Assembly (NCBI RefSeq): GCF_051233475.1
Contig: NZ_JBKFGH010000008.1
Coordinates: forward strand, 1 to 64,000
Source of the DNA: Bacillus_BU sp051233475
Lineage (GTDB): Bacteria > Bacillota > Bacilli > Bacillales > Cytobacillaceae
Length of the DNA stretch: 64,000 nt
Reading direction: 5' to 3'
Within the stretch, counting starts at the first letter, position 1. Each line of letters begins with the position of its first letter. Positions 41,365-48,465 of this stretch are shown in pieces. The translations under genes were made by a program, and so were the position numbers. The notes below the pieces were generated by a model. The model was not told the origin of the DNA. It did not search any database and saw only the letters and a list, made by a program, of their open reading frames with translations.

Positions 41365-42237
41365 CTAGTTATATTGGAGGTATTCCACTCCTGTATTCCT
41401 AACAATCAATTCCCCGGACTCTAAATTATTTATCAACCATAAGTTGATTTGCTCGGCCAACTTACTGGCAAGAATTCGATCATTTGCCGTTGGATGCGAC
41501 CCCATACAAAGTGCCTCATCCATCTTCATCGCCTTCCAATCTACATTAAGTTTCGCAAGAACCTGTTCGTCCATCCCCTCAGGGCTAAATTCTTCATTGT
41601 AAAATAAAACAGTTGAAGTCTTATCATTAGAAAAGTTAGACTGGATCTCATCACAAATCTGCTGCAGGCGATCCTCCGAAAAATTCACAGACACATAGTA
41701 CCCTTCCGCAGCTACTGCCAATTCCTCAAGCATCCTGTCCGGAGCCTTGCCAGGCACTTGTACACCAAACAATCTTGGTTTGTCGTACTTCACAGAAGCG
41801 ATTGTATCCTGAATCTTCAATGCCCCTTCAACAATCGAATTCAATGCTGTATCATAACCTAATGTTGAGTCGGAGCCGGGTATATCATTTAAAATCGAAA
41901 TAGGAACGAACAAGAGCTTCGGTACTGCGCTATCTTTTTGTAAGCCTTCAATAAATGCTTTCGTGCTTGCTGTTCCCATTACGATTAGAGCATCTAAATC
42001 GGTCATTGCTTCAAACAATTTGGCATGACTTGATACTGACGATGCTTTTAATAATAATTTCTGAGAACCATTGACTTCATCGTACTCAATACTCTTAAAA
42101 TGAACCTCTTGTTGATGTTCGCGTTCGATTTCAATTCCAATATATTGATGATGGATGGCACGATTTGCCACCACATGATGAATTAGTTGTTTGAGACCCG
42201 AAGGATAGATACCGAAAATAACAAGGCCAATTTTCAT
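41365..42237 (-). CDS. Phosphofructokinase-like protein with degenerate active site
   Basis: 290 residues. Alignment by eye to PfkA shows the same core order: DALIVMGTAST (for VVIGGDGS), VPISILNDIPGSDSTLGYDTALNSIVEGALKIQDT (for TIDNDI-GTD-TIGFDTAL), RLFGVQVPGK (for VEVMGR) and NDRILASKLAEQ (for YDRILAS). However, the N-terminal GG motif is FGIYPSG, the ATP loop GDGS is lost, and the catalytic Asp of TIDND is Leu116 (SILND), keeping only Asp118. It is also shorter than the usual ~320. It may be a non-ATP kinase, a regulatory paralog or an enzyme with a changed reaction. Located between transketolase and epimerase genes in the PTS polyol operon. Confidence 0.7.
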   Translation of the reverse strand: MKIGLVIFGIYPSGLKQLIHHVVANRAIHHQYIGIEIEREHQQEVHFKSIEYDEVNGSQKLLLKASSVSSHAKLFEAMTDLDALIVMGTASTKAFIEGLQKDSAVPKLLFVPISILNDIPGSDSTLGYDTALNSIVEGALKIQDTIASVKYDKPRLFGVQVPGKAPDRMLEELAVAAEGYYVSVNFSEDRLQQICDEIQSNFSNDKTSTVLFYNEEFSPEGMDEQVLAKLNVDWKAMKMDEALCMGSHPTANDRILASKLAEQINLWLINNLESGELIVRNTGVEYLQYN

Positions 42238-42271
42238 TGCTGCCTCACCCCTTTTTTTATTTCCCCCTTAT

Positions 42272-42967
42272 TTAGAGGTCAACCAGGCCAAGCGATTTAT
42301 GGTTGCGATTAAATAATTCCCTAACATTGTTCACCTTTTCAGCAAAGGTTCCTTGCTCGGAATTAAATAATGCTGAAGTGCCTAAAACAAAGATGTTAGC
42401 CTCTCGCTCTACTAAAGGAGGTATCGTATGTTGATTTATATTCCCGTCCACTTCTATTAATGGTTTTTTCTCGAGCGTAGCCATTACTTTATTTAAAGCA
42501 TCTAGCTTGTCTAAAACTCTTTGGTTAAATTTTTGTCCAGCAAACCCTGGATTTACGGTCATCATCAGGATCATCGGAACTTTTTCAAGAAAAGGAATAA
42601 TCATTTCGATTGGACTCTCAGGGCTTAATGCCAACGCCGGTTTAATTCCCTTCTCTTGAATGGTATAAATATCTCTTTCAATATTGTCGCTTGCTTCAAC
42701 ATGGAATGAGATGTATTCCGGATCTAGTCCAGCATACATGTCAATATATTTTGCAGGGGTTTCAGTCGCTAAATGAATATCAAGCGGGATGGATGTACCG
42801 GCCTTGATTTGCTCCAAAACATATGGCCCCATTGCCAAGTTATTGACAAAAACTCCATCCATTACATCACAATGAAGTAGCTCAACCTTCGCTTTTTCTA
42901 ACCCCTGTAATTCAGAAGAAAGATTTAATTGATTGGCACACATAATCGATGCAGCGATTGTATGCAT
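42272..42967 (-). CDS. Ribulose-phosphate 3-epimerase family protein
   Basis: 231 residues, TIM barrel. Metal and catalytic residues are visible: LLHCDVMDGVFVNN (His32, Asp34, Asp37), DIHLATETP (His65), MMTVNPGFAGQKF and LIEVDGNINQHTIPPLV (Asp near 173). It should interconvert ribulose-5-P and xylulose-5-P, or a related ketose phosphate such as allulose-6-P, since operon-linked paralogs of Rpe vary. It is encoded between rpiB-like and PFK-like genes with short gaps, so it is co-transcribed. Confidence 0.9.
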   Translation of the reverse strand: MHTIAASIMCANQLNLSSELQGLEKAKVELLHCDVMDGVFVNNLAMGPYVLEQIKAGTSIPLDIHLATETPAKYIDMYAGLDPEYISFHVEASDNIERDIYTIQEKGIKPALALSPESPIEMIIPFLEKVPMILMMTVNPGFAGQKFNQRVLDKLDALNKVMATLEKKPLIEVDGNINQHTIPPLVEREANIFVLGTSALFNSEQGTFAEKVNNVRELFNRNHKSLGLVDL

Positions 42968-43010
42968 ATCCTGATCACTCCTGACAATCTAAATACATGG
43001 ACTCAATCAC

Positions 43011-43469
43011 CTAGCAGAATGTGTTAGCACCGTTTATTTCAAGGTCAGACACTTGATCAATTCTTTCCTGATGGCGTCCTCCTTGAAAGTTTGCATTTAA
43101 CCATGTATCAACAATAAGTAGGGCCAGTCCCTCACCAATCACTCGTTCGCCCAAGCAAAGAACGTTGCTATTGTTATGTTCTCTCGTCGCTTGAGCCGAG
43201 AATGTATCGCTCACTACAGCAGCGCGGACACCATTTATTTTATTAGCGGCTATCGACATGCCGATTCCGGTTCCGCAACACAAAATACCTAAGTCACTAT
43301 TTCCGGATGCCACTGCCTGACCAACCTTTACAGCATAACTTGGAAAATTCACGCTATCTTTGCTATATGTACCAAAATCCTCAACCTCTATGTTCTTTGC
43401 TTCGAGGTGTTGTTTGATTGCTTCCTTTAATTGAAATCCACCATGGTCACAACCGATGGCCAGCTTCAT
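43011..43469 (-). CDS. rpiB: RpiB/LacAB-family sugar-phosphate isomerase
   Basis: 152 residues. KLAIGCDHGGFQLKEAIKQHL at the N terminus, the active-site Cys65 in LCCGTGIGMSIAANK and the AAVVSDTFSAQATREHNNSNVLCLG block are diagnostic. RpiB interconverts ribose-5-P and ribulose-5-P; close relatives act on allose-6-P or galactose-6-P. It begins the distal block (rpiB, rpe, PFK-like, tkt, HPr) after an internal terminator. A weak cre-like site (AGAATGCGGTTTCA, 43529-43542) lies 60 nt upstream. Confidence 0.92.
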   Translation of the reverse strand: MKLAIGCDHGGFQLKEAIKQHLEAKNIEVEDFGTYSKDSVNFPSYAVKVGQAVASGNSDLGILCCGTGIGMSIAANKINGVRAAVVSDTFSAQATREHNNSNVLCLGERVIGEGLALLIVDTWLNANFQGGRHQERIDQVSDLEINGANTFC

Positions 43470-43616
43470 TCTATCACCCTTTCTACTAAGTAAGACCTGA
43501 CCTCATATTACCACCTATAGCCATCACAAAGAATGCGGTTTCATCCCATTTAATGTATTGATTGTTGTAGTTCGGAGTGATGAGATGGCACGGTTTTTCT
43601 AACTAAGAATGTTCTA

Positions 43617-43657
43617 CAAAAAATACCCACAAACTCAACATAATAGTTTGTGGGTAT
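43617..43657 (-). terminator. Internal terminator in the polyol operon (before rpiB)
   Basis: On the minus strand ATACCCACAAACT pairs perfectly with AGTTTGTGGGTAT (13 bp, 9-nt loop), followed by TTTTTTG. It lies eight nt after the stop of the second dehydrogenase gene and about 150 nt upstream of rpiB, so it would limit readthrough into the distal block. Confidence 0.88.
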
Positions 43658-43664
43658 CATAGTT

Positions 43665-44696
43665 TTATGACTCTACAATTACCTTTATCTCATTCCCGGC
43701 CATAACGGCTTCAAAACCTGAACGCCATTCTTCCAAAGGAACAACCTTAGTAATCATTTTCTCAGTATTAATTTTATTGTTTTTCAGTAGATCAAGAGCA
43801 ATATCCCAAGAGCTAGGTTTTTGTGAACGAGTGCCAACATAGGAAATTTCGCGTTGGATGATTGATTCTTGATCAATAGAATTCATCTTTTGGCCGAACA
43901 AACCAACCTGTACGAATGTACCTTTTTTCTTCATAAGCGGTAAGCCAGAGTTTACTGCAGGAACCGCACCTGAACATTCAAAAATTCGATCCACTCCATA
44001 ACCATTTGTATGGGAAAGAACGACTTCTTTCAAATCCTCCTGCATGGTATCGACAATGACATCCGCACCTAGTTCTTTCGCTAACTCTAATCGCTTTTGG
44101 TCTTTCGTAATCCCAGCCATAATAACGAAAGCTCCCTGTGCTTTCACAACCTGAAGCTGCAGCAGGCCGATTGGACCAGGCCCAAAAATTAACACCTTAT
44201 CGTTTTCAGTCACAGTTGTTTTTTCTAAAGCAGCGTGAACACAACAAGCCAAAGGCTCTGTGAACGCAGCAGCACGCAGGCTCACCTCTTCAGGCAGGAC
44301 ATGTACACTTTCCTCACGAGAAATAACATAATCTGCGAAGCTGCCATTTACCTGAGTACCAAGCCCTTTACGATCCGCACATAAATTGTAGTCACCTTCT
44401 AAGCAATACTCACAAGTTCCGCATGTTGTGAAAGTCGTTTGGCTTGTCACTCGATCGCCAACTTTCACCTTTTTAACATTTGGTCCAATCTCTACAACCT
44501 CACCGGAAAACTCGTGACCAAGCACAACAGGAAGAGTCGGATTGCTGTAATCACCTTTAAAGGTATGAATATCCGATCCACAAATCCCAGTATAAGCGAC
44601 TTTAATTTTTACTTTATCATCGTAGACACTAGGTTCTGCGATATCTACCAACGACATATTATCATATCCGATTTCTTGCTTCATTACTGCTCTCAT
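43665..44696 (-). CDS. Zinc-dependent polyol dehydrogenase (MDR family), copy 1
   Basis: 343 residues, oxidising a sugar alcohol or sugar-alcohol phosphate with NAD(P). Catalytic zinc ligands are in GICGSDIH (about 37-44) and GHEFSG (about 65-70). The structural zinc is held by CGTCEYCLEGDYNLC (about 96-110). The Rossmann motif is VLIFGPGPIGLLQLQVVKAQGA (about 172-193). It is paralogous to the neighbouring dehydrogenase (copy 2, upstream by 6 nt), so the operon has two related steps or two substrates. RBS and short spacing support co-transcription. Confidence 0.9.
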   Translation of the reverse strand: MRAVMKQEIGYDNMSLVDIAEPSVYDDKVKIKVAYTGICGSDIHTFKGDYSNPTLPVVLGHEFSGEVVEIGPNVKKVKVGDRVTSQTTFTTCGTCEYCLEGDYNLCADRKGLGTQVNGSFADYVISREESVHVLPEEVSLRAAAFTEPLACCVHAALEKTTVTENDKVLIFGPGPIGLLQLQVVKAQGAFVIMAGITKDQKRLELAKELGADVIVDTMQEDLKEVVLSHTNGYGVDRIFECSGAVPAVNSGLPLMKKKGTFVQVGLFGQKMNSIDQESIIQREISYVGTRSQKPSSWDIALDLLKNNKINTEKMITKVVPLEEWRSGFEAVMAGNEIKVIVES

Positions 44697-44702
44697 CTTT
44701 AT

Positions 44703-45749
44703 TTACACCTCATTTGGAATAATCAAAACCTTGTTGTAGGATTCCTCACGATTGATCATGACGTTAAAAGCCTTTTGAGTGTCTTCCAACTTGAATCGGT
44801 GGGAAATTAATTCTTTCAGTTGGATCTTTCCTTTATTTATAAAATCAATGCTTGTTTTCCATTCTTCGCCAGGAAACGGGGCTGAATAGGAATTCCAAAA
44901 ACCTTTTAATGTCAATTCTTTTCTAAAAATGCTTTCAAATGCTTTTTCTCGAAGCAAGACATCCGCATAAGCAATTCCTAAGTAACCAACTTTTCCTTTT
45001 TTACGGGTAATTAGTAAGCATTGTTCTTGAGTGATTTTGGAGCCAGCGCACTCTAGTGCAATATCCACCCCTAAACCATTTGTGTACTCTTTAATTTTCT
45101 CTTCCAAATCTTCATGCAGGGGATTAATGGTTCGCTCGCAGCCCATTGCAACTGCATCTGCAAGTTTTTCTTCAGAAATATCGATCGCTATGATTTCTTT
45201 TGCACCGGCAATTTTCAACCATTGAATAGCTAAAATTCCGATTGTTCCAACTCCAAAAACAGCCACCACATCACCAATTTTTGGTCCGATGTTTAAAACT
45301 CCGTGCAAAGCTACAGCCAATGGCTCAATCATCGCTGCATCTTCAAAATCCATATCTCCAATCGGAATCACATACTCCGCCGGCATATTGCAAAACTCTG
45401 CAAACCCGCCAAAGGATTTACTGCCAATCATCCCATGGTCTTCACACAAGTTATACTCCCCGCGAAGACAATACTCGCATTTTTTACAAGGGTGAAAAGG
45501 AATCGCGACAACGCGATCACCGATTTCCACATTGGTTACATCTTTGCCTTTTTCAACGATATAACCGGAAAACTCATGACCCATGATGGCCGGGAGCGGG
45601 TACTTCCATTTGCTGACCATCTTATGAGTATCAGAACCGCAAATACCGGCTGCCATAACTTTTATCTTCACTTCATTATCTTGACATGTACCTATTTCAA
45701 TATCTTGATAAACGAAATGATTTTCAGAATGTAAGACTGCGGCTTTCAC
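44703..45749 (-). CDS. Zinc-dependent polyol-phosphate dehydrogenase, GatD-like (copy 2)
   Basis: 348 residues. Features are GICGSDTHKM, GHEFSGYIVEKG, structural-zinc CKKCEYCLRGEYNLC, and the NAD motif VAVFGVGTIGILAIQWLKIAGAKEIIAIDIS. The segment FRKELTLKGFWNSYSAPFPGEEWKTSIDFINKGKIQLKELISHR closely recalls galactitol-1-phosphate 5-dehydrogenase (GatD). With PTS uptake delivering a polyol phosphate, this is the best candidate for its first oxidation. It starts after an internal terminator downstream of gatC. Confidence 0.9.
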   Translation of the reverse strand: MKAAVLHSENHFVYQDIEIGTCQDNEVKIKVMAAGICGSDTHKMVSKWKYPLPAIMGHEFSGYIVEKGKDVTNVEIGDRVVAIPFHPCKKCEYCLRGEYNLCEDHGMIGSKSFGGFAEFCNMPAEYVIPIGDMDFEDAAMIEPLAVALHGVLNIGPKIGDVVAVFGVGTIGILAIQWLKIAGAKEIIAIDISEEKLADAVAMGCERTINPLHEDLEEKIKEYTNGLGVDIALECAGSKITQEQCLLITRKKGKVGYLGIAYADVLLREKAFESIFRKELTLKGFWNSYSAPFPGEEWKTSIDFINKGKIQLKELISHRFKLEDTQKAFNVMINREESYNKVLIIPNEV

Positions 45750-45825
45750 CTAAAGGACCTCCTATGAATATGGTGCTAAGCACCATTTGTATTCAGAATA
45801 TTCTTTCTAATTTTTCGAAAAAATA

Positions 45826-45865
45826 AAACTTCCAACAGTGGGGGAGTTCTAATCCCCACTGTTGG
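45826..45865 (-). terminator. Internal terminator between gatC and the dehydrogenase genes
   Basis: On the minus strand CCAACAGTGGGG pairs with CCCCACTGTTGG (12-bp stem), followed by AAGTTTTATTTTTTC. It lies 20 nt after the EIIC stop, which suggests that PTS genes are expressed more than downstream genes. Confidence 0.8.
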
Positions 45866-45885
45866 TAGTACCTTAGATTGTCATA

Positions 45886-47157
45886 TTAGAAAATGGATTC
45901 CCAAAGTTGTGCAAACTTAAGGATTGCCCAGTTAAATAAGTTACCGCCAAGGTCTAAGCTGGAAATTTGCGTTGCGCCTGCAGGCATATCAAATTTAGCG
46001 CCTTCCATCATCAGCGTGTGGACTTCGGCAAAGTCAGTAGCCATGTATAATGACAAAGCAACCATCACGACACCAGCAATTAATGAGTGGATGATATTTC
46101 CTTTTCTAGATCCTACAACGAATGCAATATAAAATGGAATCGTAGCTAAGTCACCAAAAGGTAATACTTTATTTCCAGGTAGAACTACTGCTAGGAATAA
46201 TGTAACTGGTACTAATAATAATGCTGTAGCCATTACAGATGGATGCCCAACAGCAAGTGCCGCGTCAAGACCGATGTAGATTTCGCGATCTCCATAACGC
46301 TTATGCAAGAATTCACGTGCAGCTTCAGAAATTGGGATTAAGCCTTCCATTAGAATCTTTACCATACGCGGTAAAAGCATCATAACAGCACCCATTGAAA
46401 TACCAACTTTTAGAACTTCTCCTACTTCATAACCAGCAAGTGCACCGATTACTAGACCGAGGACTAGACCCATCATCATTGGTTCACCGAAAACGCCAAA
46501 GCGCTTTTGAATATGTTCTGGATCCGCATGTAAATTTTTAATTCCAGGAATCTTCTCGACAAGCATACCTACTAAAATACCAATTGGTCCGAACGCTGCT
46601 GTTGAACCTGTTGGTAGTGAAATACCCTCAAGGCCATAAAATTTTGAAACCATTGGAGCCGTTTTGTCTGCAACATATAAAACAGCAATTTCATAGATAA
46701 CAGCACATAGGATTGCAAACCACCAGCTGCCTGTTACGATATATCCAGTCGCACCTGCAGCAATGAAATGCCAATAGTTCCAAATATCGATATCAAGTGT
46801 TTTTGTAAATTTCATCATTAACAATAAAATATTGACAGCTAAACAGATTGGAATCAGAATCGCAGCAACCGGAGATGCCCAGGAAAGAGCAGCAGCAGAT
46901 GGCCATCCCGTATCAATAACGGTTAAATTTAATCCAAAACGCTCAACCATTGCTTGTGCAGCTGGTCCTAAGTTATCTACTAATAAACCAATAACAAGAT
47001 TAATCCCTACAAAGCCAATACCAATGATAATCCCTGATTTAAAGGCTTTCTTAAAACCGGTTTTAAATAGTAATCCTAATAGAACAATGGCAATTGGTAA
47101 AATGACGGTTGGTCCAAGACCTAACACATACTGAACGCCAGATAATAACTTGTCCAT
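45886..47157 (-). CDS. gatC: PTS EIIC component, galactitol (Gat) family
   Basis: 423 residues with about ten to twelve hydrophobic segments. It has the Gat-IIC signatures FGLNLTVIDTGWPSAAALSWASPVA (about 74-98), AAFGPIGILVGMLVEKIPGIKNLHADPEHIQKRFGVFGEPMMMGLVLG and IYIGLDAALAVGHPSVMATALLLVP. It moves a pentitol or hexitol across the membrane while EIIB phosphorylates it. The linked rpiB/rpe/tkt genes favour a pentitol such as D-arabitol or xylitol, by analogy with the Listeria locus I recall. Confidence 0.93.
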   Translation of the reverse strand: MDKLLSGVQYVLGLGPTVILPIAIVLLGLLFKTGFKKAFKSGIIIGIGFVGINLVIGLLVDNLGPAAQAMVERFGLNLTVIDTGWPSAAALSWASPVAAILIPICLAVNILLLMMKFTKTLDIDIWNYWHFIAAGATGYIVTGSWWFAILCAVIYEIAVLYVADKTAPMVSKFYGLEGISLPTGSTAAFGPIGILVGMLVEKIPGIKNLHADPEHIQKRFGVFGEPMMMGLVLGLVIGALAGYEVGEVLKVGISMGAVMMLLPRMVKILMEGLIPISEAAREFLHKRYGDREIYIGLDAALAVGHPSVMATALLLVPVTLFLAVVLPGNKVLPFGDLATIPFYIAFVVGSRKGNIIHSLIAGVVMVALSLYMATDFAEVHTLMMEGAKFDMPAGATQISSLDLGGNLFNWAILKFAQLWESIF

Positions 47158-47221
47158 TTTTAAACCCCCGATATAATGTTTTTTTATCTATAGTTTTGGG
47201 TTAAAGATGTGTTAAAACAGA

Positions 47222-47503
47222 TTATTTTAAGTGATCAAGAATCTTTTGGTCTAACGCACTCATTCCAATTCCGGTTATGTAAGCAGTAGCAATGATAGCC
47301 GGAATATCGTAGGTTGTTGGAAGGATCGTTGTAGAAACGATTAAATCTGCACCTTCCTGCTTAGATTTAACTTCGGCAATTTTACATTGAATAACCTCTG
47401 CATTAATATTGTTGTCTTTTATCAAATTTTCAACCTTTTGACAAACTACTGTTGAAGTTGCAATACCTGCTCCACAAGCGACTAGTACGGTATATTTTTT
47501 CAT
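47222..47503 (-). CDS. gatB: PTS EIIB component, Gat family, copy 1
   Basis: 93 residues from ATG 47503, with GGGGGA upstream; the 12 extra N-terminal codons of the longer frame are not conserved in the second copy. Phospho-Cys10 lies in the P-loop-like VLVACGAGIATSTVVCQKV. It relays phosphate from EIIA to the sugar alcohol. It is ~75% identical by eye to the next gene (47649-47933), a tandem duplication within the operon. Confidence 0.9.
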   Translation of the reverse strand: MKKYTVLVACGAGIATSTVVCQKVENLIKDNNINAEVIQCKIAEVKSKQEGADLIVSTTILPTTYDIPAIIATAYITGIGMSALDQKILDHLK

Positions 47504-47648
47504 GTTGTTTTCCCCCAATAAATTTATATTTAATAGCATGATTTATTGCTAGATTCCCAAACTTATTGATTCATTTGAACCGTCATAAAATTCCTAAAAA
47601 GATAAAATAATAATGGCTGTAGACTAAGTTTTATTTAGAATCTGATTC

Positions 47649-47933
47649 TTAATCTTTTAGTGCTTCGATAATTTTTTGGTCTAATTTCTCCATCCCAATT
47701 CCACTAATATAGGCTGTCGCACTAATTGCTGGAATTTTATAAGTCGTTGGTAAAATGGTGGTTGAAACAATCAAATCAGCACGATCCTGAAGCGAAGCAA
47801 CTTCAGCGATTTTACACTGTACTACTTCAGCATAGATGTTATTCTCTTTTAACAATTCCTCAACGCGTTCGCAAACTACAGTTGAAGTTGCGATGCCTGC
47901 TCCACATGCCACTAGTACTGTGTATCTTTTCAC
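47649..47933 (-). CDS. gatB: PTS EIIB component, Gat family, copy 2
   Basis: 94 residues. The active Cys10 is in VLVACGAGIATSTVVCERV, with IVSTTILPTTYKIPAISATAYISGIGMEKLDQKI matching copy 1 almost throughout. It sits between EIIA and the other EIIB. Both copies keep Cys10, so both could be active; they may serve different substrates or raise EIIB dosage. RBS AGGAGG. Confidence 0.9.
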   Translation of the reverse strand: MKRYTVLVACGAGIATSTVVCERVEELLKENNIYAEVVQCKIAEVASLQDRADLIVSTTILPTTYKIPAISATAYISGIGMEKLDQKIIEALKD

Positions 47934-47981
47934 TACTATTTCACCTCCTTAAAGTAAACTAATGTTGGATGATCGATTATG

Positions 47982-48434
47982 TTAAGAAAAAATAGCCCTT
48001 ATTGCTTCACTGCTGGACGATTTTAAAATTTCTTCAATCTTATTATCGTCTTGAATGACTCCCATAATTTGCTGTAATACCGTTAATTGGTTATGAGGTT
48101 CATTTAATCCAAGCATGAACACCACGTTGACATTGACCTGTGCCGAACTATCATCCATACGGTAGAAAGGAACCGGATTTTCTAAAGTCGCCACAGCAAT
48201 AAATTGCTCAAATACAAATTCTGGATCTGTATGTGGAATCGCAACATTGTAATGATTCATGCATAAGCCTGTTGGAAACACAGCCTCTCTCGCCTTTACT
48301 TTTTCAAGGTATGCTTCATCAACATAGCCACGTTCGAATGCTTCTTGATAAAGCAATTCAAATACTTCATCTTGATTTTCACACTTTACATGAACTTTAA
48401 TCAGTTCATCCTTTAAAAATTGTTCTAATGACAT
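47982..48434 (-). CDS. gatA: PTS EIIA component, Gat/Fru (mannitol) type
   Basis: 150 residues from ATG 48434, where AAGGAG has an 8-nt spacing; the longer frame to 48509 would run into the regulator gene and is not supported. The phospho-His68 lies in NVAIPHTDPE, the standard IIA-fru/mtl/gat motif. It takes phosphate from HPr and passes it to EIIB. It starts 31 nt after the regulator's stop, so it is co-transcribed. Confidence 0.92.
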   Translation of the reverse strand: MSLEQFLKDELIKVHVKCENQDEVFELLYQEAFERGYVDEAYLEKVKAREAVFPTGLCMNHYNVAIPHTDPEFVFEQFIAVATLENPVPFYRMDDSSAQVNVNVVFMLGLNEPHNQLTVLQQIMGVIQDDNKIEEILKSSSSEAIRAIFS

Positions 48435-48465
48435 GCCTTTCTCTCCTTGCACCCTATGTTCTAAT

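Noticed and set aside
45242..45734. Three overlapping plus-strand frames of 68-143 codons
   Set aside because: Antisense to the GatD-like dehydrogenase, which has full zinc and NAD motifs; no RBS or family match.
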